Source of the DNA: CAYNEO01 sp964396245
Lineage (GTDB): Bacteria > Zixibacteria > MSB-5A5 > GN15 > FEB-12
DNA length: 64,000 nucleotides
Direction of reading: 5' to 3'
Assembly: GCA_964396245.1 (NCBI GenBank)
Contig: CAYNEO010000005.1
Coordinates: 60,831 to 124,830, forward strand
A model generated the notes under the pieces. It did not search any database. It was not told where the DNA came from and worked only from the letters and a program-made list of their open reading frames with translations. The translations under genes were made by a program, and so were the position numbers. This document shows, in pieces, positions 41,897 through 50,865 of the stretch; the stretch's first letter is position 1; every line of letters starts with the position of its first letter.

Positions 41897-42086
41897 CAGG
41901 GTTGTTGGTGAAATCAGGGGAAGGCTTTTTTGACAGAGGAATCAATCAGGGGCTTGTTCATCATGGCCGAACGCCGGTATATCCGGCGTGTTAGTGGTCA
42001 CGCTGTATCCTTGCAGGTGGAAACTGCACAGCGAGATAACATTTTCCTTGATTATCCGCAGACGCCGATATTCTTTTGATTGTCGG

Positions 42087-42776
42087 ATGAAAGAGATCAT
42101 TTCACAAAACCTCAAAGAACTCAACGGTCGGATTGCCGAAGCATGCGAAGAGTATGACCGGGACACCGACGATATCACCACCGTTGCGATCAGCAAGACC
42201 CATCCCGCCGGATCGATTAAAAGAGTAGTAGCCGCAGGCATCCGCGATGTTGGTGAGAGCAAGGTCCAGGAAGCCGAGCCCAAGATACTTGAACTTGGGC
42301 ATATCGCCCGTTTTCATATGGTCGGCCATCTCCAGACCAACAAGGTGAAAAAGGCAGTCGAGTTATTCGATGTCATTCAGTCAGTGGATTCCCTCAAACT
42401 TGCCGAAGAGATTAACCGACGAGCGGGCGATGCCGAACGGACGATCGAATGCCTGTTAGAGGTAAACACGTCCGGCGAGGAGCAGAAATTCGGCGTTCGA
42501 CCGGAGGACACTCTCGAACTGGCGAGAACCGTTCACCCGATGTCGAGCATTCAGCTTGCCGGGTTGATGACCGTCGGTCCCCTGACCGATGATGAGGACC
42601 GGATTCGCGAGGCTTTCCGTAAATGCCATGAGCTTTTCCATCAGGCTCGTGATATATTCGGTCCCGATTTCGACACGCTTTCGATGGGGATGTCTCACGA
42701 TTTTCCGCTGGCGATCGCCGAAGGTTCGACAATGATCCGGATCGGCACCGCCATTTTCGGCCCCCGCAATTACTGA
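42087..42776 (+). CDS. YggS/PLPBP-family pyridoxal-phosphate homeostasis protein
   Basis: The ATG at 42087 gives 229 residues of the alanine-racemase-N fold. PLP lysine is in VAISKTHP (about 32-39), followed by VGESKVQEA, FHMVGHLQTNK, LEVNTSGEEQKFGV, and the C-terminal LSMGMSHDF and RIGTAIFGPR, all family signatures. These proteins bind PLP without a clear enzymatic role and balance PLP and amino-acid pools. The divIVA gene follows on the same strand, as in many bacteria where yggS lies in the sepF/divIVA region. Confidence 0.95.
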   Translation: MKEIISQNLKELNGRIAEACEEYDRDTDDITTVAISKTHPAGSIKRVVAAGIRDVGESKVQEAEPKILELGHIARFHMVGHLQTNKVKKAVELFDVIQSVDSLKLAEEINRRAGDAERTIECLLEVNTSGEEQKFGVRPEDTLELARTVHPMSSIQLAGLMTVGPLTDDEDRIREAFRKCHELFHQARDIFGPDFDTLSMGMSHDFPLAIAEGSTMIRIGTAIFGPRNY

Positions 42777-42954
42777 TCCATCTAAGCGGCTCATTTTCAA
42801 TAACAAAGCCCTCTCCATCAGAACTGTGGGCGGTTACGAACGCCTGAAAAGAGACTCTCATTATCTCCGGCGCCTGCATCAGAATTGGCCGTAAATACAG
42901 TAAATATTTACGCCGATTGTTCGATAATTAGAATACACGCAGAAAGTTCTGGAT

Positions 42955-42969
42955 GTTCGATAATCGAAC
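42955..42969. repeat. 15-bp palindrome upstream of divIVA, possible operator
   Basis: GTTCGATAATCGAAC followed by AGG, 62 bases before the divIVA ATG. Nearly the same palindrome lies at 17577-17591. An extra half-site (TGTTCGATAATTAG) is at about 42919. Confidence 0.45.
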
Positions 42970-43030
42970 AGGGTTACCGGCGGACGGTAAACGCGATGAA
43001 AACGAATACTCAAATATAGTGAGAGTTACA

Positions 43031-44365
43031 ATGGACATATCACCGAATGATATTCGCAAATACCAGTTTCCCACTCAGCTTCGCGGGTATGACAAGGATG
43101 ACGTGGACTCTTTCAAGGAACGGGTTGGCGATGCCCTCGAGACGATGAAGCAGGAGCATCTGAAGATGTCGATGGAGCTCGAGTCCGTCAAGAGTCAGCT
43201 ACAGGGACTGAAGCAGTTCGAGGATACTATCAAAGGTGCCGCTATTGATGCTCGCCGTGCGGCCGACCAGACTATCTCCCAGGCCAAAAAAGAGGCGGCC
43301 GAGGCTCTCCAGAAGGCCAGGGCCGAAGCGCAGAAGATGGTGGCCGGTCATCGCGAGCAGATGGCTGTTCTCGAAAAGCAAGTGGCGCTGTTGAAAAAGG
43401 CCAAAGAGTCGTACATGAGCAAGCTTCGCGAACTCATCGGCGGTCATTTGAAGTTGATTGAGGAAGTTTCGCGAGACAGGACTTCCGAGCGTGTAGCCGA
43501 AGCGGCGGTAAAGGAAGCGGCCGCAGCCGGTGAAGCCCAGGCGGCGTCAATAGCACAGGCATATGAGACTCCGGAACAGTCAGAGACGCCGAAGGCACAG
43601 ATGCCGAAGGTTCACGCGCTAAAGGAGACTCCTAAACCGCTTGAAAACGGTCTGGAGATCACCGAATCTGCAGAAGTCGTGGCTCGTCAACGCGAGACAG
43701 TAGCTACCCCGCCTTCAAAGCCGGTAGGGATAAGGACCGAAGAAGCCAATGCGGCCGGTGATATTATTCCGGCCGATGTTCCTGACGAAACGGATTTCAG
43801 CCAGCAGGCAGTGGACCCGGACGAACCGGCGATGCCCGAGCCTTCTCCGGCACAACCCGAAGAAAGCATGCCCCGGCCGGAAGAGCCGGCACAGGCGGAG
43901 ATAGAAGAGCCACCGGCGAAGAACATTGATCCGGAACTGGCGGCAGCGCTGGAAAGCTACCAGAAGGGGGTCGAAAAGGAGGGTGGGTCGCCGCTGGCCA
44001 CTCCACAAGCTCCCGGCCCGAATCAGGTAGTAGAAACCACCGCCCGGGCGGAAGATGTACCGGCCGAATTTGTTGCGGCCACTGCCGCTCCGGCAAAGCG
44101 TGATGCTGATATGCGGACCGTTGCCGATGGCGAATACAGCGAGGAGAACGAAGAAGAAAGGGCTGCCAGCGGCCCGCAGATGGCTCCCGAGGCGCAGGAT
44201 CAGCCGACCGAACACAACACTATCGACATCGACGGCACCGGCGGCCACCAACTGCCCAAGCAAGAGACCGAAGACGAAACTGTGGATCCTGACAATCTTG
44301 CTGAAGAACTCGATAAGGTTGTGGCCAAGTTCGAGGAAGAGATGGATCGAGCCGCGCGCAGTTAA
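43031..44365 (+). CDS. divIVA: DivIVA-domain protein with long acidic Pro/Glu-rich tail
   Basis: The ATG at 43031 starts MDISPNDIRKYQFPTQLRGYD, the conserved membrane-binding N-terminus of DivIVA (about 1-60). A coiled coil (about 60-165) follows. The C-terminal 280 residues are low complexity, full of Ala, Glu, Pro, and Gln and likely disordered. DivIVA marks curved membranes and recruits division or growth proteins. The N-terminal in-frame extension to 42953 would consume the palindrome and has no family similarity. A strong terminator follows. Confidence 0.9.
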   Translation: MDISPNDIRKYQFPTQLRGYDKDDVDSFKERVGDALETMKQEHLKMSMELESVKSQLQGLKQFEDTIKGAAIDARRAADQTISQAKKEAAEALQKARAEAQKMVAGHREQMAVLEKQVALLKKAKESYMSKLRELIGGHLKLIEEVSRDRTSERVAEAAVKEAAAAGEAQAASIAQAYETPEQSETPKAQMPKVHALKETPKPLENGLEITESAEVVARQRETVATPPSKPVGIRTEEANAAGDIIPADVPDETDFSQQAVDPDEPAMPEPSPAQPEESMPRPEEPAQAEIEEPPAKNIDPELAAALESYQKGVEKEGGSPLATPQAPGPNQVVETTARAEDVPAEFVAATAAPAKRDADMRTVADGEYSEENEEERAASGPQMAPEAQDQPTEHNTIDIDGTGGHQLPKQETEDETVDPDNLAEELDKVVAKFEEEMDRAARS

Positions 44366-44388
44366 TAGTCAAGCTTACCTGCCTTTTC

Positions 44389-44431
44389 GAGAGCCGGCCG
44401 GAATTTCCCGCACAGCCGGCTCTCTTTTTTT
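44389..44431 (+). terminator. Intrinsic terminator after divIVA
   Basis: A 10-bp perfect GC-rich stem (44389-44398 with 44415-44424) is followed by seven T. Confidence 0.9.
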
Positions 44432-44514
44432 CTGCGATTTCCCACTTTACGACCCGGCCGCGAGCCGTTAATTTGGATTCCAATCGTAAACGTTACAAAA
44501 TCGGGAGTAGGCAC

Positions 44515-45345
44515 ATGGAGTCTATCGCAGAATATCGGGCGAAAGTGAACGAGGCTGTTAAGTACATCCAGAGTGAAGTTGATTTCAAGCCGACAATAGG
44601 CATAATTCTCGGTACCGGACTGGGGTCGCTGGTCGACGGCATCGAGATGGTGAAAGAAGTCGGATATGAAATGATTCCGCATTTTCCGGTATCGACGGTC
44701 GAGTCGCACGCCGGTCGTTTGCTGTTCGGTCGGCTCAAAGACAAGCCGGTTGTCTGCATGCAGGGTCGTTTCCATTATTATGAAGGGTACTCTTTCAAGC
44801 AGATCGGTTTTCCCATGCGAGTGTTAAAAGCGCTCGGGATGGAAACGCTTATCGTTTCGAACGCCGCCGGCGGTCTGAATCCGAATTTCGCGCCGGGCGA
44901 TATCATGCTGATCAAGGATCACATCAATTTCTTCCCGGGCAATCCGCTGATCGGTCCCAACGATGATCAGTTCGGCGACCGGTTCCCCGACATGTTTGAG
45001 GTCTACAACCATCGATATCAGGCTATCGCACGCGAGGTTGCGCTGGATATGAAGATCAAGCTCCAGGAAGGTGTGTATGTCGGCCTGACCGGACCGTGTC
45101 TGGAGACCGCGGCTGAATACCGGATGTTTCGCGGGTTCGGCGCCGATGCGGTCGGAATGTCGACTGTGCCCGAAGTCCTTACGGCGCACCATCAGCACAA
45201 CAAGATCCTGGCCTTCTCGATCATCACCGACATGGGCCTTCCGGATAACATGCACCCGTGCTCGCTCGAGGATGTCATCGGTACCGCCGCCCGCACCGAG
45301 CCGGTACTTCGTGATTTAATCGCCGGTTGCGTTGAGCGGATGTAG
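44515..45345 (+). CDS. Purine nucleoside phosphorylase (PunA type)
   Basis: A 276-residue trimeric-type PNP, start chosen at 44515 behind GGGAG. Family motifs are IILGTGLGSLVDGI (phosphate loop, 30-43), VESHAGRLLFG, QGRFHYYEGY, SNAAGGLNPNFAPGD and GPCLETAAEYRM. The base-binding position that is Asn243 in human PNP (SLITN) is Asp239 here (SIITD), which could widen specificity toward adenine nucleosides. It splits purine nucleosides by phosphate for salvage. Single gene with its own promoter after the divIVA terminator. Confidence 0.93.
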   Translation: MESIAEYRAKVNEAVKYIQSEVDFKPTIGIILGTGLGSLVDGIEMVKEVGYEMIPHFPVSTVESHAGRLLFGRLKDKPVVCMQGRFHYYEGYSFKQIGFPMRVLKALGMETLIVSNAAGGLNPNFAPGDIMLIKDHINFFPGNPLIGPNDDQFGDRFPDMFEVYNHRYQAIAREVALDMKIKLQEGVYVGLTGPCLETAAEYRMFRGFGADAVGMSTVPEVLTAHHQHNKILAFSIITDMGLPDNMHPCSLEDVIGTAARTEPVLRDLIAGCVERM

Positions 45346-45437
45346 CTACGCGGCAATATTCCGGGCGCCACAAAGAACATGTTCGTATGCGCGAGGATAT
45401 GATTGCGCGATTCTGATTCGTTGTTATTTTAGTATTC

Positions 45438-45740
45438 ATGTCTGATAATAGAAAACTCGCTGATCTGGTATCGGTCGGGAAAGCTACCCTGGCCGACTTC
45501 GAACAGCTTCGCATAACGAGCGTGGCGCAGCTGGCGCGGCAGGACGCCGACCGGCTGTTCGCCCGCCTTCAGTTAATCAAGGGACATCCGGTCGATCCGT
45601 GCTGTCACGATGTTTTTCGGGCGGCAATCGAGCAGGCGAAAAACCCGCGGTTGCCGAAAGAAAAATGTCGGTGGCATTACTGGTCACGGCTGAGAAAAAA
45701 CGGCGGCAACGGAAAAAAGGTCACTCTTCGTAAGCGCTGA
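45438..45740 (+). CDS. Small helix-hairpin-helix protein of the Cdd1 (pathogenicity locus) family
   Basis: A 100-residue protein. Residues 5-35 form a helix-hairpin-helix-like unit (LVSVGKATLADFEQLRITSVAQLA). The C-terminal part has PVDPCCHDVFRAAIEQA and a WHYWSR motif as in PF11731. The family name is historic; the function is probably DNA binding. The basic tail (KNGGNGKKVTLRKR) fits nucleic-acid contact. Confidence 0.75.
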   Translation: MSDNRKLADLVSVGKATLADFEQLRITSVAQLARQDADRLFARLQLIKGHPVDPCCHDVFRAAIEQAKNPRLPKEKCRWHYWSRLRKNGGNGKKVTLRKR

Positions 45741-45751
45741 CAAGAAGGTGC

Positions 45752-46288
45752 TCATTCACCGGTAAGGGATATCTCCCGGGCGCCCGACTCGAGTTCCAGC
45801 AGATGTTTCTTGCGCCAGATCTTACCGCCATACCCGTGCAGATTGCCGTTGGAGTCAATAACCCGGTGGCACGGGATTACGATTGCCAGATAGTTGGCGC
45901 CGTTCGCTCGTCCCACCGCCCGTGACGCTCCCGGCTTGTTGAGCGCCGAGGCAACCTGACCGTATGACCGGGTCTCGCCGTATGGTATTTTCAGTAGCTC
46001 CCGCCAGACCTGCTGTTGAAAGGCGGTCCCGGTAACATCGATCGGCCCGATGAATTGTCTCAGTTCACCGCGGAAATACGCCTGCAATTCGCGTTGAAGT
46101 GTTTCCAGATGAGTGTTAACGCCTTCCGCCATCTCGCATTTGTAGCGTTTTATCACCCGTGCGGCGATACGCTCAACGCCTCCCCGGTCGTGCCACTCCA
46201 GCAGACACAAGCCGTTGTCGGTCGCGCCGGCGATCATCGGTCCCAGGGGACTGTCGAGGTGCGTATATATAACGGTATCAGCCGGCAT
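45752..46288 (-). CDS. ogt: Methylated-DNA-[protein]-cysteine S-methyltransferase
   Basis: The ATG at 46288 (GGGGAGA upstream) gives 178 residues. The acceptor motif IPCHRV has Cys140, and YGETRSYGQVASAL gives the helix-turn-helix that flips O6-alkylguanine. It repairs O6-methylguanine by taking the methyl group. The first bases overlap the end of the adaA-like gene by 11 bases, so the two domains of Ada are encoded as neighbouring, coupled genes. As in Bacillus AdaA/AdaB, this one is the repair half. Confidence 0.95.
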   Translation of the reverse strand: MPADTVIYTHLDSPLGPMIAGATDNGLCLLEWHDRGGVERIAARVIKRYKCEMAEGVNTHLETLQRELQAYFRGELRQFIGPIDVTGTAFQQQVWRELLKIPYGETRSYGQVASALNKPGASRAVGRANGANYLAIVIPCHRVIDSNGNLHGYGGKIWRKKHLLELESGAREISLTGE

Positions 46289-46820
46289 GGCATCTCCCCG
46301 GCGGCATACCGAACTCGCGGGCAAAAGCGTCGCGGAAGCCGCTCGATGATTCGTAGCCGCATTCGAAGGCGGCGTGAAGATAGTTCATACCGGATTCGAT
46401 CAATTCGCGGGCATGGGTCAACCGCGCCTTGCGGGCGAACGCCAGCGGCGTAATTCCCAGATGAGATTTGAAATGGCGGCGGATCGTGGAGATGCTGACG
46501 CTCGCGTGATCGCTCAACTGTTTTTCGGTAATCCGATTGGCGTGATTTACCAGCATGAAGGCGATGAGCGGCTCGACCCATTCGGGCAGGGTATCCGGAT
46601 ATCGATCCGATCTGCATCGCTTGCATCCGCGCAAACCGGCGGCGATGGCCTCCTCGCGCGTGGCGTAGAACCGCACGTTCTTCAGCAGCGGCAGTTTCGC
46701 CTTGCACGACGGGAGACAGTAAATGCCGGTCGAGTGGACGCCGACATAGAAGCGGCCATCGTACGAGGTATCGTTCTCCCGCATGGCGCGGACCATTGTG
46801 CTGTAACTCAATCGATTCAT
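46278..46820 (-). CDS. adaA: AdaA-type methylphosphotriester sensor and AraC-family activator
   Basis: From the ATG at 46820 the protein has 180 residues. Residues 1-75 form the Ada zinc domain with Cys35, Cys39, Cys66 and Cys69, matching Ada Cys38, 42, 69 and 72; Cys35 would take the methyl group from phosphotriesters. Residues about 85-178 hold two AraC helix-turn-helix units (ASVSISTIRRHFKSHLGITP and ECGYESSSGFRDAFAREFG). Methylation should switch on transcription of itself and of ogt downstream. The frame is open further upstream, to 46886, without similarity. Confidence 0.93.
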   Translation of the reverse strand: MNRLSYSTMVRAMRENDTSYDGRFYVGVHSTGIYCLPSCKAKLPLLKNVRFYATREEAIAAGLRGCKRCRSDRYPDTLPEWVEPLIAFMLVNHANRITEKQLSDHASVSISTIRRHFKSHLGITPLAFARKARLTHARELIESGMNYLHAAFECGYESSSGFRDAFAREFGMPPGRCHAG

Positions 46821-46971
46821 GCACACAAAGTACGTTCGGTGTGAATCGATGTCTACCGAAATTCGGGCACGGAAGTGCCGATACAAGTGCTCTTAGCCGC
46901 TTGCGCCGGTCCGGATTTTGGCACATATTCGACTCAATGAGGAAGAATAATTTCAGACCGAAAGGCTTGTA

Positions 46972-48792
46972 ATGGCTACCGACACAAAGACATCGACTAT
47001 TCCGCAGCGAAGCGATATCGAAAAACAGTATACCTGGAACCTTAACGATATTTATCCATCGGATGAAGCCTGGGAGAAGGCATTCAACAAGGCGGCCGAA
47101 TTGGTCGGGAGTGCGCCGGGTCGATACGCCGGGAAGCTGGCGAAATCGCCGGAGATCATGTGGGAGGCGTTCGAAGCGCGAACGGAGCTGATGAGAACGC
47201 TCGGGAATCTCACGCAATACGCCAATCTCAACCGGGATTTGGATAACCGGGTGTCGAAATACCAGGAGCTGTCGGAGCGGGTAGCATCGCTGGCCTCCAA
47301 AGCAGCGGCGGCATTCTCGTTTATCGAGCCGGAGCTGCTGGAGATCGACGAAACCAAACTGCGTGAGATAGCGTCGAAATTCCCCAAGACCGATGTATAC
47401 GATTTCTATATTGATGAATTGATCCGCTCCCGGGCGCACGTGCGTTCGAAGGAAGTCGAGGAAGTGCTGGCGATGGCGTCGGTGATGGGCCGTGTTCCGA
47501 GCAACGTGTTCACGATGCTCGATGACGCTGACATGACGTATCCATCGATCAAAGATGAAAAAGGAAACGAGGTCAAGCTGACCAAGCAGCGCTGGGCGAA
47601 ATTCATGGAATCGCAGGACCGTCGGGTGCGCAAAGACGCCAACGACGCGCTCTACTCGTCTTACCGGGCGCATATCAACACCATTGGAGCCAATCTTTCG
47701 GGGGGAGTCAACGGCAACGTCTTTTACGCCCGTGCCCGGCGGCACGAAAATGCGCTGGAGGCGGCGCTGTTCGGCGACAATATCCCGAGTTCGGTGTACC
47801 GTTCGCTCATCGACAATACCGAGGCGCACGTGGACGGACTTCACAAGTATGTCGAATTGCGGAAGAAAGTGCTCAAGCTCGACAAGATCATGCCTTATGA
47901 CATGCTCTGCCCGCTGTTTCCCGAGTACGATTTCGAGGTGCCGTACGACGATGCGGTGACGAAAGTTCTCGATGCGGTCAAGCCGCTGGGTGGAACATAC
48001 GGCTCGGTGCTCAAGGACGCGTTCGGGACGCGGTGGGTCGACGTGTTCGAGACCGAGGGCAAGGGCAGCGGTGCATACAGCTGGGGGAATTACGATGTTC
48101 ACCCGTTCGTGCTGATGAACTACAACGACACGGTGGACAACATGTTCACGCTGGCGCACGAGATGGGCCACGCGATGCACAGTTATCTGACCAGCAAGAC
48201 GCAGCCGTTTGTCAAGTCGCAGTACTCGATCTTTGTCGCCGAGGTAGCGTCGACACTGAACGAGGGACTCTTGATGTACTACCTGCTCGACCGGGCGAAA
48301 GACGACAAGGAGCGGTTGTATCTTCTCAACCGGTATGTCGACAACACGGTCGGCACTTATTTCAACCAGGTGCTGTATGCGCATTTCGAGTTGATGATCC
48401 ACGAGGCGGTCGAAGAGGGCGGCGCCCTGTCGCCGGACATGATGAACGCGCTGTGGAAAGATTTGACGCAGAAATACTACGGGCCGGCGATGACGGTCGA
48501 TGAATTTACGCCGATCAAGTGGTCGCGCATCCCGCATTTCTATCTCGATTTCTATGTGTACCAGTACGCGACATCGTACGCCGCCTCGCAGGCGATTCTC
48601 GAGAAATTCCTCAAGGGCGAAACAGGGATTATCGAGAAATATCTCGAGATGCTGTCGGCCGGCGGCAAAGACCACCCGATAGAACTGCTGAAAATCTGCG
48701 GTGTGGACATGTCCACGCCGGATCCGGTGCTGGCCAATATCACCTTGTTTGGTGAGCAGGTTGACGAGATGACAAAACTGGCCGGGGCGTAA
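46972..48792 (+). CDS. pepF: Oligoendopeptidase F (M3 family metallopeptidase)
   Basis: A 606-residue cytoplasmic zinc peptidase of normal PepF length. The zinc motif H396-E397-M-G-H400 lies in FTLAHEMGHAMHSY, and the third ligand Glu follows in FVAEVASTLNEGL about 24 residues later. The N-terminal helical lobe starts with YTWNLNDIYPSDEAWEKAF, a family hallmark. It cleaves short peptides (about 7-17 residues). Single gene, divergent from adaA. Confidence 0.96.
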   Translation: MATDTKTSTIPQRSDIEKQYTWNLNDIYPSDEAWEKAFNKAAELVGSAPGRYAGKLAKSPEIMWEAFEARTELMRTLGNLTQYANLNRDLDNRVSKYQELSERVASLASKAAAAFSFIEPELLEIDETKLREIASKFPKTDVYDFYIDELIRSRAHVRSKEVEEVLAMASVMGRVPSNVFTMLDDADMTYPSIKDEKGNEVKLTKQRWAKFMESQDRRVRKDANDALYSSYRAHINTIGANLSGGVNGNVFYARARRHENALEAALFGDNIPSSVYRSLIDNTEAHVDGLHKYVELRKKVLKLDKIMPYDMLCPLFPEYDFEVPYDDAVTKVLDAVKPLGGTYGSVLKDAFGTRWVDVFETEGKGSGAYSWGNYDVHPFVLMNYNDTVDNMFTLAHEMGHAMHSYLTSKTQPFVKSQYSIFVAEVASTLNEGLLMYYLLDRAKDDKERLYLLNRYVDNTVGTYFNQVLYAHFELMIHEAVEEGGALSPDMMNALWKDLTQKYYGPAMTVDEFTPIKWSRIPHFYLDFYVYQYATSYAASQAILEKFLKGETGIIEKYLEMLSAGGKDHPIELLKICGVDMSTPDPVLANITLFGEQVDEMTKLAGA

Positions 48793-49079
48793 TTCGCCCC
48801 CGGCAAGCGCCGGTGAAATGGGTTCGTTTCTTCATTTTTTGATTCTTGAATCGGGCTGATTTTGGCCGGCCATTTTTCGTAATGGGTTGCAGCACAACCG
48901 AGTGATTTGCACAGCCAAGCCCTAATGAAAATGGCTTTCGTACCAGAGAGCCATTTTGCAAACGGTCACATATCAAGGCTCCTTTCAGGGCATTTTAAAC
49001 ATAATCCTTCAATAAGGGGGGCGAAGCCGGATTCACCTCCGGTTTGGGGGTGAAATTGCGTTGTGGTGTTGACATGTCA
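48793..49079. other. Intergenic stretch after pepF
   Basis: No gene supported. The segment 49075-49105 contains a short mobile-type palindromic motif (CATGCTTCGACTTCGCTCAG) that recurs in many unrelated genomes. Confidence 0.45.
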
Positions 49080-49110
49080 TGCTTCGACTTCGCTCAGCAT
49101 GACGGGTGGG

Positions 49111-49800
49111 GGGCAGCATGACGGTTGGGTTCTGGATTCCAGCTTTCGCCGGGATGACGAATGATGCTGTTATTCGTTTCCTTTGGCCGGTGTCTGGTCG
49201 ATGTCAATGTCGGGTTTCTTGTCTCGGTCCGCCTTTGGCGGACTCTCGACGGCGGAACCCGACCTACGACGGTTAGCTTAGCATGACGGTTGGGTTCTGG
49301 ATTCCAGCTTTCGCCGGAATGACGAATGGCGTTGTTATTCGTTTCCTTTGGCCGGTTTCTGGCTCATTTCAATGTCGGGTTTCTTGTCTCGGTCCGCCTT
49401 TGGCGGACGGTCGACGGCGGAACCCGACCTACGAGGGTTAGCTTAGCATGACGGTTGGGTTCTGGATTCCAGCTTTCGCCGGAATGACGAATGGCGTTGT
49501 TATTCGTTTCCTTTGGCCGGTGTCTGGTCGATGTCTCATGACACGTCAATGTCGGGTTTCTTGTCTCGGTCCGCCTTTGGCGGACTTTCGACGGCGGAAC
49601 CCGACCTACGAGGGTTAGCTTAGCATGACGGTTGGGTTCTGGNNNNNNNNNNNNNNNNNNNNNNNNNNNNNNNNNNNNNNNNNNNNNNNNNNNNNNNNNN
49701 NNNNNNNNNNNNNNNNNNNNNNNNNNNNNNNNNNNNNNNNNNCGTTTCCTTTGGCCGGTGTCTGGTCGATGTCTCATGACACGTCAATGTCGGGTTTTTT
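49111..49800. repeat. Tandem repeat array, unit 165-177 bp, at least four copies, interrupted by an assembly gap
   Basis: The start of the unit (AGCATGACGGTTGGGTTCTGG) recurs at 49115, 49280, 49445 and 49622, giving periods of 165, 165 and 177. The longer units have a 12-base insertion (TCTCATGACACG). Each unit carries a palindromic part CCGCCTTTGGCGG, a CGACGGCGGAACCCGACCTAC block and an AGCTTTCGCCGG segment, so it is a mosaic of short motifs that look like dispersed repeats. No coding potential. The 100-N gap lies in the fourth or fifth copy and probably reflects repeat collapse. Confidence 0.9.
49643..49742. other. 100-N scaffold gap
   Basis: A run of exactly 100 N inside the tandem repeat array, the usual placeholder for a gap of unknown length. 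The true copy number is therefore not known. Confidence 1.
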
Positions 49801-49900
49801 GTCTCCGGTTCAACGCCATTTGAGAAAACCCGATAATTTGTATAGCATAAATCTATTTTATCCGTATATTCTGATAGACAACTCATTGTCAGGGTTTATC

Positions 49901-50029
49901 ATGGCAGCTACAATTCGATCCAAATTTCTATTGGCCGTCGAAATCTGTGTGGGCTTTGTCATCTCCGCCGCGCTCCTTTCATCGTTCATCCTGGGAATCC
50001 TGTTCCTGGTGCGGGTGGTCCTGGCCTGA
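49901..50029 (+). CDS. Possible small single-span membrane protein
   Basis: A 42-residue frame that begins MAATIRSKFLLAVEICVG and contains one long hydrophobic segment (about 10-40). The ATG lies just after the repeat array; only a weak SD (CAGGGT) precedes it. A short membrane peptide is plausible but unproven. Confidence 0.35.
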   Translation: MAATIRSKFLLAVEICVGFVISAALLSSFILGILFLVRVVLA

Positions 50030-50204
50030 TCACCGTTTGATTTTGCCTGGCCCCGGCAACGTTTCGACGAGACAAGACATCTGAATCCAGCCCGTACGCC
50101 TGCCGGCGCATCATATCCCGGTAGTGTTGGGGGTGCAGTACACTGTGACAGGTGGACCGGGGAAGCTGTACTCGGCTTATAAAGAGGCGGGGGCCGGCGA
50201 AGGC

Positions 50205-50855
50205 TCAGCGGTTGATCTTGTCGATATCTTCCTGTTTACCCAGTAACAGCAGCAGATCGGTGTCCTGAATGCGGTAATCGCCGCCCGGGACAAAATCCAA
50301 TTCGCCGGTGTGGCTGTGCTTGATAGCGACAATCAGCACGTTGTACTTGGTGCGGATCATCAGCTCTTTGAGCGATTTGTTGATGAATTTGTTGGGCGGG
50401 GTCAGCTCCGCCACCGAGAAATCGGCTGTCAGCGGCAGGTAGTCGATCAGGTTCGATTTAGCGAGCGAGTGCGAGACCCGAATTGCCATCTGCTCCTCCG
50501 GAATCACCGTATCGGAGGCGCCGACTTTCATCAGGATTTTGGCGTGCTCCCGCGAGTTGGCTTTCACGATAATCCGCTTGGCCTCGAGTTCTTTCAGATG
50601 GAGCGTGATGAGGATCGAGGCGTGGGAATCCTCGCCGGTGGAGACGATAAAGCAGTCAAAATCTTTGACACTGAGGTTTTCGAGGAATTTCCGTTCGGTG
50701 GCATCGGCAAAAAGTGCCTGGTCCACGATGTCCGCCAGCAATTGCACCGTGTTCTTGTCGGAATCGATAGCTGTCACATGGCATTTGAGCGCTTTCAGTT
50801 CTTTTGCCACGGTCGAGCCAAAATTTCCCAGTCCGATAACCGCAAAATCTCTCAT
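50205..50855 (-). CDS. KtrA/TrkA-type potassium-channel regulatory subunit
   Basis: The 216-residue protein has an N-terminal RCK Rossmann domain (VIGLGNFGSTVAKEL, 6-20, nucleotide-binding; Asp31 at the end of strand 2) and a C-terminal RCK-C domain (about 135-216). It binds nucleotides and gates the ion pore KtrB. Its gene is ten bases downstream of the pore gene. Confidence 0.94.
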   Translation of the reverse strand: MRDFAVIGLGNFGSTVAKELKALKCHVTAIDSDKNTVQLLADIVDQALFADATERKFLENLSVKDFDCFIVSTGEDSHASILITLHLKELEAKRIIVKANSREHAKILMKVGASDTVIPEEQMAIRVSHSLAKSNLIDYLPLTADFSVAELTPPNKFINKSLKELMIRTKYNVLIVAIKHSHTGELDFVPGGDYRIQDTDLLLLLGKQEDIDKINR

Positions 50856-50865
50856 GGTCTTTGCC

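Noticed and set aside
46234..48675. 813-residue minus-strand open frame
   Set aside because: Antisense of pepF plus the adaA/ogt region; pepF has the zinc motif and the correct length.
49111..49800. CRISPR-like repeated pattern
   Set aside because: The period (165-177 bp) has no unique spacers between short direct repeats, and no cas genes are near; it is a tandem repeat.
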